Assembly (NCBI GenBank): GCA_030431355.1
Contig: JAUIJG010000140.1
Coordinates: forward strand, 1-12,272
Direction: 5' to 3'
Source: a bacterium
Lineage (GTDB): Bacteria > Cyanobacteriota > Vampirovibrionia > Obscuribacterales > Obscuribacteraceae
Length of the DNA stretch: 12,272 bases
Shown one piece after another: positions 1 to 7,242 of the stretch. The notes under the pieces are model-generated. The model was not told the origin of the DNA. It was given only the letters and a program-made list of their open reading frames with translations, and did no database searches. The position numbers and the translations under genes are program-made. Each line of letters begins with the position of its first letter. The stretch's first letter is position 1.

Positions 1-1
1 C

Positions 2-823
2 AAAGATGTGGGTAATGCAGCCTATCTCGGTGTGATTTTTGGTCTACTTTTAGTTTTTCGAACAAATTCAGCCTATGAGCGCTGGTGGGAAGGGCGTCGG
101 CAATGGGGACACCTGGTCAATGAGTGCCGTAATCTTGCTCTGAAAGTGAAGGCATATTCAGGCGCGCCTAACAGAGAGAAAGTCCGGTTTGGAGAACAGA
201 TTGTCTCTTTTGCTTATTCCCTCAAGCATCATCTTCGGGACACAAGACCTAACAAAAACCTTCCCGGCGTTGAGGCCATCGATACCATTCCTGTGAATAT
301 TCACCTGCCTGCCCATGTCAGCGGCAAGATGATTGTGACAATGGAGGAATGGCAGCAAAAAGGTTATTTGAGTGAGATCAAGCTACTTCTGTTGGACCAG
401 CATTTCAACGCTTTTATGGGCGTATGCGGTGCTTGCGAAAGAATTAAAACTACTCCTCTGGCGGTCTCTTATCGTGCTTTTTTACGGCAGGGGATCGCTC
501 TCAACTTGATTGTGATGCCCTGGATTTTGGTCCCGATCATGGGGGATTGGTTCAGTATCCCGATTATTCTGGTGGCAAGTTATTTCTTGATAGGACTGGA
601 GATAATCGCTGAAGATATCGAGGAGCCTTTTGGTGATGGTGGAGATGACTTACCTCTCAATACCATCTGCGGTGGTATACAGAAGACAGTTGCTGAGATT
701 CTTGCAGTGAACGAGAGCCGTAGAAAGTACACTTCCACAGTGAACATGCCTGAGATGGACCCTCTAAAATACACAACCACGATAAAAAGAGACAATCAGG
801 ATCCGCTTAAAGGGATCGAATGA
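2..823 (+). CDS. Bestrophin-family (UPF0187/YneE-like) anion channel, 5'-truncated by window edge
   Basis: Bestrophin-family membrane protein, expected to form an oligomeric anion channel in the inner membrane. The frame is open from the left edge (KDVGNAAYLG...), and the GTG at 8 falls inside a conserved transmembrane stretch, so the true start lies outside the window. Visible family marks are the hydrophobic segment followed by FRTNSAYERWWEGRRQWG near the start, a C-terminal membrane region (about residues 160-200 of the visible part), and the signature IEEPFGDGGDDLPL just after it, matching the bestrophin IE-D/E-PFG...NDLPL motif. About 272 residues are visible, and bacterial members are usually around 300, so only a short N-terminal part is missing. 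The last 28 bp overlap, tail to tail, the end of the minus-strand HDAC-family gene. Family assignment is firm; the ion carried is not known from sequence. Confidence 0.87.
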   Translation, partial: KDVGNAAYLGVIFGLLLVFRTNSAYERWWEGRRQWGHLVNECRNLALKVKAYSGAPNREKVRFGEQIVSFAYSLKHHLRDTRPNKNLPGVEAIDTIPVNIHLPAHVSGKMIVTMEEWQQKGYLSEIKLLLLDQHFNAFMGVCGACERIKTTPLAVSYRAFLRQGIALNLIVMPWILVPIMGDWFSIPIILVASYFLIGLEIIAEDIEEPFGDGGDDLPLNTICGGIQKTVAEILAVNESRRKYTSTVNMPEMDPLKYTTTIKRDNQDPLKGIE

Positions 824-1749
824 GTTTTGTGCAGGTCCAGAGCTGTCTTAATTGTCTGGAAGTGCAAATTCACCGTCATGCCTTCTGTTTTGTTGTAGCC
901 TCCTCCCAGGACGATTGTTAGCGGAATTTCTCTTTCCAGGAAGAGGCTGGCTGTGAATCTATCTCTTTCCATCATATCGAAAGTGGTAAGGGACATCTGA
1001 CCAAATCTATCGTTCTCGTGCACATCAACCCCGGCGATATAGATGGCGAGCTCCGGTTCGAACATCTCTACGGCGAAGGACAGCTTTTCGGTTACTGCGG
1101 CCAGGTATTGGTCACCCTTAACTCCCCTGGGCAGTTCAATGTCCAGGGTGCCCGGATGCTTCTCTCTGGGAAAGTTACTACCGACATGGGCAGAAAGCGT
1201 ATAGACCCTTTCCTCCCTCCCTAAAATGAAGTTGTTTCCGTTGCCTTGATGGGCGTCAAGGTCGACAATCATCACACGGCGAGCTTTGTTATCCAGCGGT
1301 TTACGGCTCTGTAATACAGTAGCTATTGCCACATCGTTGAAGACGCAATATCCGCTTCCTCTATCCGGAAAGGAATGGTGAGTTCCACCAGCTAAATTTA
1401 TGGACAATCCTGCCTGAAAGGCAGATCTGGTGGCTTCTATGGTGCCCGCAACAGCGGCTCGTGATCTTCGGAAGAGAGCTTCGGACCATGGAAACCCAAG
1501 CTTCCTCAATTCTGTTTTGCTCAAGCTACCGTCTCTCATTTTTTCCCAGTAGTCTCTTGTGTGGACGGAAAGAATCTCTTCTTCTTTTGCCAATCCCGGA
1601 TCCACCAGGTTGGCGCTGCCAATCAATCTTTCTTTCGATAGTCGATCTTTTAGCGTTCTGTATTTATGCATTGGAAAAGGATGACCCGGTGGCAGGTCAA
1701 TATGATAATGATTGCTGTAAAACACTTTTGGACCTGGAGACTGCCTCAA
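796..1749 (-). CDS. Histone deacetylase family protein (AcuC/HDAC11-like zinc deacylase)
   Basis: Zinc-dependent deacylase of the arginase/HDAC fold; bacterial members remove acyl groups from lysines, polyamines or small molecules. Catalytic features are all present: GGTHHSF at 121-127 (paired active-site His124/His125), DLDAHQGNG at 163-171 with zinc ligands Asp165 and His167, AGVDVHENDRFG at 239-250 with zinc ligand Asp242, and GGGY at 282-285 with the transition-state Tyr285. The DxDxHQGNG version, rather than HHGDG, resembles class IV/HDAC11-like proteins. The length of 317 residues is normal. The TTG start shares bases with the TGA stop of the upstream selenoprotein candidate (TTGA), and an AGGAGG ribosome site sits 12 nt before it inside that gene, which suggests translational coupling. 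It is the last gene of the minus-strand run. The substrate cannot be told; a bacterial protein-lysine or small-amide substrate is as likely as a histone-like one. Confidence 0.88.
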   Translation of the reverse strand: MRQSPGPKVFYSNHYHIDLPPGHPFPMHKYRTLKDRLSKERLIGSANLVDPGLAKEEEILSVHTRDYWEKMRDGSLSKTELRKLGFPWSEALFRRSRAAVAGTIEATRSAFQAGLSINLAGGTHHSFPDRGSGYCVFNDVAIATVLQSRKPLDNKARRVMIVDLDAHQGNGNNFILGREERVYTLSAHVGSNFPREKHPGTLDIELPRGVKGDQYLAAVTEKLSFAVEMFEPELAIYIAGVDVHENDRFGQMSLTTFDMMERDRFTASLFLEREIPLTIVLGGGYNKTEGMTVNLHFQTIKTALDLHKTHSIPLSGS

Positions 1750-2399
1750 TCTTTTTTCTTGCCTCCTATTGGGCAGACCGATAGTTCTTCATAGTCGGGC
1801 AACTCTCCCACGTGAGTGTGCCTGAAAGCTTTGATCACTTCGCCTTTATGTATTAGAAAGACTCCGGGCATTTGAAAAACATCTCCCTGGATTTTGCTGA
1901 TTTTATGACCGGCGTCATTGGCTTCGAAACTGCGAGCCAGGGATTCTTTCCCGAATATTTGTTTGACGCTTCCTCTGGCAAGTCCGAACTTTTGATAAAG
2001 CCTGCGCTTGGGATCAGAGATTACTTTTGCCTCTTTAAAGTTGTACTTCTCTATGACGGTACGTCCCTCGGCCGGCTCGGACATATGGACAAGGATAAGG
2101 CCGGTATTGTTCTTTTCTAAATCTTCTTGGATTTTAGCCAGCTCCGCCAGCGCCTCTTTGCAGAACAGTCAGCCAAAGTGCCTGAGAAAGACCAGAAGTT
2201 GTGGCTTCTCCTGACTTGCTTCTATGATTGCGTCCAGGTTTTTCCCTTCTCCTTGTTTAAGTGACACCGCTGGCGGTTTTTCAGGCTTAAGCGGCGCTAC
2301 GTAGACCATCACTGATAGTGTCATCAAAGCAGTCAGCAGAACCAGGAGCAAGCTTTTGCGTAGCTTTCTATTTCTGTGTTCTTCCACCGCGCTTTTCAT
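1746..2399 (-). CDS. AhpC/TSA-family (SelL-like) thioredoxin-fold protein, probable selenoprotein (UxxC)
   Basis: Read through one in-frame TGA, this is a continuous 217-residue protein. It has an N-terminal signal anchor (about residues 15-35), then a thioredoxin-fold domain of the peroxiredoxin-like AhpC/TSA_2 family: LLVFLRHFG-U-LFCKEAL around 69-84, ISDPKRRLYQKFGLARG in the middle and GDVFQMPGVFLIHKG toward the end. The TGA (codon 77) replaces the first Cys of the family's redox CxxC, giving UxxC with Cys80 intact. Similarity is full on both sides of the codon with no frame shift. Initiation just after the TGA is unlikely: the first downstream ATG (2084) has no Shine-Dalgarno sequence and lies beyond the active site. 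The real start, ATG at 2399, has AGGA upstream. A SECIS-like hairpin follows the TGA. Likely a membrane-anchored thiol/selenol oxidoreductase facing the periplasm. The alternative is a pseudogene or sequencing error (TGC to TGA). It lies between the SDR and HDAC-family genes. Confidence 0.8.
2136..2154 (-). promoter_or_regulatory. Candidate bacterial SECIS hairpin downstream of the TGA
   Basis: In the transcript, 15-33 nt after the TGA, GGCGCU pairs with AGC and GCU across a two-base bulge (UG), closing a five-base loop GGCGG. The three upper pairs are G-C, C-G, U-A; the lower three are C-G, G-C and a G-U. The loop starts 21 nt after the TGA and begins with G, which fits published rules for bacterial SECIS elements (apical loop with an early G, about 16-37 nt from the UGA). 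The stem is short and inside coding sequence, so it is supportive rather than decisive. Confidence 0.5.
2169..2171 (-). other. Probable selenocysteine codon (in-frame TGA)
   Basis: TGA at codon 77 of the AhpC/TSA-like gene, directly after HFG and three residues before Cys80. In Cys homologues of this family the same position is the first Cys of the HFGCxxC redox motif. Sec in place of a redox Cys is the standard pattern in selenoproteins. Whether the host has selA/selB/selC cannot be seen here. Confidence 0.72.
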
Positions 2400-2426
2400 G
2401 AATTATCCTGCCTCTTGTAGCCACTA

Positions 2427-3176
2427 TTAAATCGACTGCTCTGTGGGACGGATGAGGATTTCATTGACATTCACATTTTCAGGTTGCGATACCGCATAGA
2501 CTATGGAGTTGGCGATGTCTTTGCTTGTGAGCGCTTCCATCTCCGCCACCCAGGTTTTCAATCGCTCTTTCGATTCGGCATGGGATATATGATCGGATAG
2601 CTCGGTCAGTACTGCTCCTGGTTCTATGATTGTTACTCTAATGTTCTTTTTGTAGACTTCCTGCCTCAGGGCCTCAGAAAACGCACCGACTCCAAATTTG
2701 GTGGCATTGTAGACACCGGATCTTGCTGTGACGACTCTTCCGGAAACTGAGGAGATGTTGACTATATGGCCAGAGCCTTGCTCAATCATGATAGGCAAGA
2801 CCTCATGGGTGCAGTACATCAGACCGAGAAGATTTACCTCTACCATGGATTTCCATTCTCTTGTGTCAGCACCGTTAATGGGACCAAGGTACATTACTCC
2901 GGCATTGTTTACGAGAATGTCCAGGCGTCCCCATTGGTTTTTTGTTTTCGCCACAGCATCAATAACATCTTGCTGTTTGCTCATATCGGCCTTCACTACC
3001 AGAGTCTCTCCTCCGGTGCCGGCGATTTTCTCTTGTAGCGCTCTCAATCGGTCCTCGCGTCTGGCGACAAGGCTCACTTTCGCTCCCAAAGCAGCTAAAC
3101 TCTCCGCTGTCGCCTCTCCAATACCGGAAGAAGCTCCTGTTATCAACGCTACTTTTCCATTCAGTGTATTGGTCAA
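2427..3176 (-). CDS. Classical SDR-family NADP(H)-dependent oxidoreductase
   Basis: Short-chain dehydrogenase/reductase of 249 residues with a Rossmann fold. The cofactor glycine motif TGASSGIG is at 13-20; Arg39-Arg40 after the second strand favours NADP(H) over NAD(H). NNAG is at 90-93, and the catalytic tetrad is Asn115, Ser143, Tyr156 and Lys160 (YNATK). The C-terminal NVNEILIRPTEQ end is typical of the COG4221 group, which includes YdfG-like 3-hydroxy acid/serine dehydrogenases, though substrate cannot be assigned. The TTG start at 3176 is preceded by GGAGAT at suitable spacing, and no ATG fits better. It lies 36 nt downstream of the LRR gene and 27 nt upstream of the selenoprotein candidate on the same strand, so probable co-transcription. 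Confidence 0.88.
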   Translation of the reverse strand: MTNTLNGKVALITGASSGIGEATAESLAALGAKVSLVARREDRLRALQEKIAGTGGETLVVKADMSKQQDVIDAVAKTKNQWGRLDILVNNAGVMYLGPINGADTREWKSMVEVNLLGLMYCTHEVLPIMIEQGSGHIVNISSVSGRVVTARSGVYNATKFGVGAFSEALRQEVYKKNIRVTIIEPGAVLTELSDHISHAESKERLKTWVAEMEALTSKDIANSIVYAVSQPENVNVNEILIRPTEQSI

Positions 3177-3212
3177 AGTTTTATCTCCGGTTGGTCAGCT
3201 ATAGTCTAGCAG

Positions 3213-4250
3213 CTATTTGTGTACGCCTGAATCCGGAGAGGTGACCAACCTTTGAAAAATTTGGTTCTCATTCTCGGGCTTAGCCATCGCGGACCAGTCT
3301 ACGGAGCAGTCTCTTCTGACTTTGCTGAAGCGGACCAGATCCGCCTTTGAGATTGAACCGATTGAGAGGAGTCTCACTGATTTTAAGCTTCTCATCTTTG
3401 TTAATAATTCCAGCCCCTGGCTGGTGATTGGATTTTCCGAAAAATTCAAACTGACAAGGGGCATACCACTCAGTAGTTTCAGAAGGTTATCGTTAATTCC
3501 ACAGCCTACTACTTCAAGTTGCTTCAATGAATTCAATCGAGTCAAAATCGTTATGGAAGCTCTATCAAGGTTGGTATTGTTTAGATTCAGCTCCTCCAAG
3601 TTTTTTAGATCGGACAGATATTCCAACCCTCTATTTGAAACTTTTCTGCAAGCTCTCAAATTAAGGCTTTTGAGATGTGGAAATGTTTTAATCACATGCT
3701 TAATCGTTCCATCTCCGATACCTGTGTTTTTCAGGTCGAGGGACTCTAGCTCCGAAGGACCGGTCAAAGAGTTCATCAGTTTGTTGGTAATTTTTTTGTT
3801 GTCTCTTAAGGTCAGCTTTTTGAGCGTACTGAGCTGAGATATCACATTTAGTACCGATGGGTTTAAGTGGGCGCGAAAGAGGCAGAGATCAACAATGGGC
3901 TCGTTTTTTAATACGCTGTATCCCGCCGCGCTTATCTCGCAGTGTTTCATCTCCAGCCGATCAATATCCTCTTTCTCGGCTAGTCGTATCAAGTCTTTGT
4001 CGCTTACCAGGCTGGTGGCGAACCAGTAGCCATCCTTCTGGGTGAAAACTACGTCGTAGTCTCCCTGGGGTAGCAGCTTCAGCTCTTTCTTCTTTAGTGC
4101 TTTTCTAATGGAGTCGGTAATCTCCTTGTTTTCGCTGGAGCTAGACTGCAAGTCTGTGTTAAAGAGAGGATAGAGGCTGATGCCCGCAGACAGCAGGACC
4201 AATATCACCAGAGCGCTCCAGATTAATTTAGACTTTCTCTCGTTGCTCAT
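3213..4250 (-). CDS. Membrane-anchored leucine-rich-repeat protein (LRR paralogue 1)
   Basis: A 345-residue protein with a short basic N-terminus, one transmembrane anchor (about residues 8-28) and, after a linker, a solenoid of roughly seven leucine-rich repeats of 23-26 residues from about residue 95 to 305 (for example LKKLTLRDN, LESLDLKNTGI, LKSLNLRACRKV, LEELNLNNTNL). The repeats resemble the RNI/cysteine-containing type. The topology is probably periplasmic or extracellular, suggesting protein binding; no enzyme domain is visible. ATG at 4250 is preferred because GGGTGA lies just upstream; GTG at 4259 is in frame but lacks a ribosome site and is part of a palindrome. It is colinear with the LRR protein at 9661-10710, sharing the anchor, a basic/low-complexity linker and repeat order including a xLTGP motif. 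Head of the minus-strand run leading to SDR, selenoprotein and deacylase genes. Confidence 0.82.
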   Translation of the reverse strand: MSNERKSKLIWSALVILVLLSAGISLYPLFNTDLQSSSSENKEITDSIRKALKKKELKLLPQGDYDVVFTQKDGYWFATSLVSDKDLIRLAEKEDIDRLEMKHCEISAAGYSVLKNEPIVDLCLFRAHLNPSVLNVISQLSTLKKLTLRDNKKITNKLMNSLTGPSELESLDLKNTGIGDGTIKHVIKTFPHLKSLNLRACRKVSNRGLEYLSDLKNLEELNLNNTNLDRASITILTRLNSLKQLEVVGCGINDNLLKLLSGMPLVSLNFSENPITSQGLELLTKMRSLKSVRLLSIGSISKADLVRFSKVRRDCSVDWSAMAKPENENQIFQRLVTSPDSGVHK

Positions 4251-4258
4251 CGTATTCA

Positions 4259-4274
4259 CCCGTTAGATAACGGG
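4259..4274. promoter_or_regulatory. 16-bp palindrome between divergent genes, operator candidate
   Basis: CCCGTTAGATAACGGG is a near-perfect palindrome (7-bp arms, 2-bp centre) in the gap between the minus-strand LRR gene and the plus-strand TPR/protease gene. TAAAAT, a possible -10 for the plus-strand gene, starts at the next base (4275). Its place and symmetry fit a dimeric repressor site acting on one or both genes. No second copy was found in the window. Confidence 0.35.
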
Positions 4275-4311
4275 TAAAATAGCATATCGATGTATTTTGG
4301 AGGGAGTTGGT

Positions 4312-5490
4312 TTGGTTAGTGGAAGATCGATATTGCTTTTGGCGCTTCTGACAACCATGTTGTTTTCAGGCTTGCAGATATTCCCAGCTTTCGGGCAATC
4401 TGCCTCTTCCGTCTCTTATTTTGCTCGCGGAGTCAGTCAATATCGCGCCGGAAAATATCGAGAAGCAATAACCGCTTTTGAGAGCGAGATCAAAGTAAAC
4501 CCAAGGGATGCCAACGCCGTGTACTACCTTGCCGATTCCTATCGTAAAATAGGTGATACCGCCAAAGCCATCATCCTCTACAATGCCATCGTAGAGAAGT
4601 TCCCCTCTACAGTTGCCGCCAGATATTCGAGAAGGGCTTTATTGGGGGTTTCTAGAAGTATTTCCAATGGGCATTCAGGGTCCGTCACTCTGGAATCCCA
4701 GGACCAGTCTGGACCGGGTACGGTGGTCGTGCCGTTCTCTCGTGCACAATCCGGGCATCTTGTGGTTTCATGTCTCTTGAACGGCCATCCCCAGGATATG
4801 ATTTTTGACACCGGGGCAAGTGTATGTGTCGCCACCACCCGTCAGCTCGATGCTTTGAACATTAGTGTTCCACAGAACAGCCCGACCGGTCTAGCCACCG
4901 GTGTCAGTGGCACTGTGAAGACGCGTCTTATGCCGATGTCAATTCAGCTGGGAGGATTAAAACGTCAGGTGACTCTTTCTGTAATGGAGAGCCTACCCAC
5001 TTTGCCTCTTCTGGGAGAGTCCTTTTTCGGCTCCTATCAGTACATTCTCGACAATGCATCCGGCACAATTAAGTTTATGAAACCAGGAAGCTCCGACGAG
5101 AGCTCTGTTCCCGATGATACCATCGACATTCCTTTTGAAAGGGTCGGGCAAGAGCTGGAAGTTTCCGCAAGGATAAATAATGTGGACGTCAAGCTGTTTT
5201 TCGACACCGGTGCCGAGAGAACAGTGGTTCCAGCCAGTGTGATGCAGCAGACAATGCCGGAGAGCTGGGTCCTGAAAGGATACGGAACATCTTCCGGGGT
5301 CGGTGGAACAGGCACTTGCAAAGCCTATCAAGTAAAGTCGATTGAAGTCGGGGCCATTCGAAACTATGACTTTGAGGTGGTGGTGGTAGATAGAATGCCC
5401 ATAGCTCGCGGACTATTGGGGCAGGATTTTTTCGCCCACCGAAAGTTCACCATAGATAATCGGAGAAACGTGATTCGTTTCTGGCGATAG
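4312..5490 (+). CDS. Exported TPR protein with two retropepsin-like aspartyl protease domains
   Basis: The TTG start at 4312 is chosen because GGAGGGAG lies 6 nt upstream; the in-frame TTG at 4297 overlaps that ribosome site. The 392-residue product has a signal peptide (1 to about 28, hydrophobic core then FPAFG-QS), two TPR-like helical pairs (about 34-110: YFARGVSQYRAGKYREAI, AVYYLADSYRKIGDTAKAI), and two gag/retropepsin-like aspartyl protease units. Unit one has IFDTGAS (Asp166) and ends with LLGESFF; unit two has FFDTGAE (Asp298) and ends with LLGQDFF. The DTG and LLG elements are the hallmarks of PF13650/PF13975-type domains. Most retropepsins work as homodimers, so two units in one chain could form an intramolecular dimer with both aspartates. 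It diverges from the LRR gene and ends 8 nt from the convergent DUF1189 gene. Proteolytic activity is inferred, not shown. Confidence 0.83.
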   Translation: MVSGRSILLLALLTTMLFSGLQIFPAFGQSASSVSYFARGVSQYRAGKYREAITAFESEIKVNPRDANAVYYLADSYRKIGDTAKAIILYNAIVEKFPSTVAARYSRRALLGVSRSISNGHSGSVTLESQDQSGPGTVVVPFSRAQSGHLVVSCLLNGHPQDMIFDTGASVCVATTRQLDALNISVPQNSPTGLATGVSGTVKTRLMPMSIQLGGLKRQVTLSVMESLPTLPLLGESFFGSYQYILDNASGTIKFMKPGSSDESSVPDDTIDIPFERVGQELEVSARINNVDVKLFFDTGAERTVVPASVMQQTMPESWVLKGYGTSSGVGGTGTCKAYQVKSIEVGAIRNYDFEVVVVDRMPIARGLLGQDFFAHRKFTIDNRRNVIRFWR

Positions 5491-5498
5491 ATAGCAGA

Positions 5499-6272
5499 CT
5501 AGGAAGATGGCTCAGCTGTGTTCGATTGTCTCAAAGATCTGACTCCAAGGAAAAGAGCAACCAACTCCAACCCGCCGGCGATGAGAAACCAGGCAGGGAT
5601 GTTGATACTTGCTGCTTTCAAGGCCAGGTCAATGACAATGACAGGAGTGATGGCGACCACCGCTACCCTCACCAGGGCCAGGTAAGGAACCTCTATCTTA
5701 AGAATTTTAGCGAACAGCATCCCAATCAATCCGTAGAAAAGAGCCTGGAATGCTGCGAACACAAATCCGAATAAAACAAAGCCCAGGAAGAACGCCGGCA
5801 CAATTACATTGGCGATGGTATTCACCCAGGAATTCAAAATGCTTTTGTCAAAATTGTCTATGGGGGCGAACTCGAAGGTTCTTGATTCGAAGGCGCTTCT
5901 TCTGGCCACAAGCTTGTCTTTGCCGATTTTGATCTTAGCGCCCTCGGGGAATTTTGCCTCTTCCCTGGTATCAATAACCGCTACGACTTCACCAGTTTTG
6001 GGGTCTTTTATCTCGTAGGGCATCTCAGCGTCACAGTGAAACTCACCCTGGTCGATTGAAAAATCTGGTAATTGATTCACAAGAGCCGGATATTCTTGAT
6101 TGAAAAATTTGCTCACCGAAAGATGCAGCGGAATTGACAAAACCGCCCCAGCGGAGAGAATCAGTAGAAACAGGTAGCCGTAGCCCAGTCCACCCCATTC
6201 TCTTGCGGCGCTTCTGTATATGCCAGGAGAGAAGAAGGAATAAAGAGGAGCCTGGTAAGGTTTGTGCTGCAC
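5499..6272 (-). CDS. DUF1189-like membrane protein, copy A
   Basis: A 257-residue multi-pass membrane protein. A cytoplasmic N-terminus (QHKPYQAPLYSFFSPGIY) leads to one membrane segment (about 33-53), then an extracytoplasmic domain (about 60-145) with PYEIKDPKTGEVVAVIDT, then about four membrane segments from 150 onward, including FLGFVLFGFVFAAFQALFYGLIGMLF. This layout and the IDT-containing outer domain match the DUF1189 family, whose function is unknown. The GTG start is preceded by GAGGA 10 nt away. It lies immediately downstream of a paralogue of the same order and length, with near-identical N-termini. A TATAAT element at 6309-6314 could give it its own promoter. Function unknown; family call from memory of the family layout. 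Confidence 0.75.
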   Translation of the reverse strand: MQHKPYQAPLYSFFSPGIYRSAAREWGGLGYGYLFLLILSAGAVLSIPLHLSVSKFFNQEYPALVNQLPDFSIDQGEFHCDAEMPYEIKDPKTGEVVAVIDTREEAKFPEGAKIKIGKDKLVARRSAFESRTFEFAPIDNFDKSILNSWVNTIANVIVPAFFLGFVLFGFVFAAFQALFYGLIGMLFAKILKIEVPYLALVRVAVVAITPVIVIDLALKAASINIPAWFLIAGGLELVALFLGVRSLRQSNTAEPSS

Positions 6273-6297
6273 TGTCGTTGTCCTCGATAGAGCTACT
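6250..6297 (-). repeat. 48-bp direct repeat, copy 1 (leader plus first codons of DUF1189 copy A)
   Basis: Identical base for base to 7074-7121. It covers 25 nt of untranslated leader with the Shine-Dalgarno sequence GAGGA, the GTG start and about the first seven codons (MQHKPYQ). Confidence 0.9.
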
Positions 6298-6308
6298 TAA
6301 GCAAGGCT

Positions 6309-6314
6309 ATTATA
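6309..6314 (-). promoter_or_regulatory. Perfect -10 hexamer upstream of DUF1189 copy A
   Basis: On the minus strand this reads TATAAT, 37 nt before the GTG start, predicting a transcript start near 6302. That start is just upstream of the repeated 48-bp segment, so the repeat would form nearly the whole 5' leader. No clear -35 hexamer is seen at 16-18 bp. Confidence 0.4.
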
Positions 6315-6340
6315 CAGCGGTTCAATGACAGGCCTGGTAG

Positions 6341-7096
6341 CTAAGAGGATTTCTTAAGGGATCTGACTCCGAAAAACAGGTAGCCCATGGCAATTATAAA
6401 AGCCAGAGGATACGGAAATGGAAAGTGTTGGGGAGTCATTTTTAAGCATAGGTCTATTATCAATACTGGAGTAATGGCGACCACTGACATTCTCACCAGC
6501 TCCATGTAAGTGACCTGAACTTTCATGACCCGGGCCATGAGTTTGCCAAAAAGTCCGTAAATTAGAATTTGGAATATGGAGCTGATCATGCCGAGTAAGA
6601 AACTGACAACCAGTGAGACCGGCACGAAAAGGACTGCTATCAGATCCAATAACTCTTGAACTTTCTGTTTGTTGCAATCGGGCATCAACTCGAAAGCAAA
6701 AGGTTCTGCCGACCGGTTTTCTGATTTAAAAATGATTTCTTTGTCGTTGATTTTAACATAGGCTTCTTCCGGAAATTCGGCATTGTCCCTGGTGTCAATG
6801 TAAGCGAGAATTCTGTCGGTCTCTCTATCTTTGATGAGATAAGGCATCTCGGCATCCGTAAAGAATTGACCGTTCTCAACCTTGAATTCGGGAACTTGCT
6901 TCATGAATTCAGGAATCTGTTTTCCGAAAACATTCGCTACTCCCATTTGCAGGTAGAGACTGTAGACTATTGCTATTCCCAGTTGCATTAAAGTCAGATA
7001 TCCCAGGGACATTCCACCCCATTCTCTGGCTGCACTTTTATAAATCCCTGATGAAAAGAAGGATAGCAATGGTGCCTGGTAAGGTTTGTGCTGCAC
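6341..7096 (-). CDS. DUF1189-like membrane protein, copy B
   Basis: A 251-residue paralogue of the neighbouring membrane protein with the same layout: N-terminal MQHKPYQAPLLSFFSSGIY, a first membrane segment (about 32-52), an outer domain with PYLIKDRETDRILAYIDT, and about four C-terminal membrane segments ending FFGVRSLKKSS. Conservation is strongest at the N-terminus (KSAAREWGG), in the outer-domain IDT motif and in the MELVRMSVVAITPVLIIDL segment. The GTG start has the same GAGGA ribosome site as copy A, within an identical 48-bp stretch. It lies 68 nt upstream of copy A on the same strand. A tandem duplication is the simple explanation. Function unknown; a sensor or transport accessory role is possible but unsupported. 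Confidence 0.75.
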   Translation of the reverse strand: MQHKPYQAPLLSFFSSGIYKSAAREWGGMSLGYLTLMQLGIAIVYSLYLQMGVANVFGKQIPEFMKQVPEFKVENGQFFTDAEMPYLIKDRETDRILAYIDTRDNAEFPEEAYVKINDKEIIFKSENRSAEPFAFELMPDCNKQKVQELLDLIAVLFVPVSLVVSFLLGMISSIFQILIYGLFGKLMARVMKVQVTYMELVRMSVVAITPVLIIDLCLKMTPQHFPFPYPLAFIIAMGYLFFGVRSLKKSS

Positions 7097-7121
7097 TGTC
7101 GTTGTCCTCGATAGAGCTACT
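7074..7121 (-). repeat. 48-bp direct repeat, copy 2 (leader plus first codons of DUF1189 copy B)
   Basis: Identical to 6250-6297; similarity falls sharply on both sides. Confidence 0.9.
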
Positions 7122-7242
7122 AATTACAAGCGGATACCATTTTTATCAAGTCCTATTTTAGCAATAATCTACTTTCTGTCCCACCTACTCCTTCCAAGGA
7201 TATTCAATTTTGGAAGAAGAGATCGGAATCGTCAGTTTCTGT

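Noticed and set aside
1749..1760. A-rich AAAAAAG run with AGGAGG upstream at the selenoprotein/deacylase junction, recalling a dnaX-type -1 frameshift site that would fuse the two proteins
   Set aside because: The codons read AAG AAA AAA GAT, so the A AAA AAG heptamer is not in the slipping phase. Ordinary TTGA stop/start coupling explains the junction.
1872..2120. Plus-strand open frames inside the selenoprotein and SDR genes
   Set aside because: Antisense shadows with no recognisable motifs, while the minus-strand frames carry clear family signatures.
7191..7216. Inverted repeat CTTCCAA/TTGGAAG in the gap 7097-7242
   Set aside because: Seven pairs with a 12-base loop and no T-run; too weak to call a terminator or operator. 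Nothing else clear was seen in that gap.
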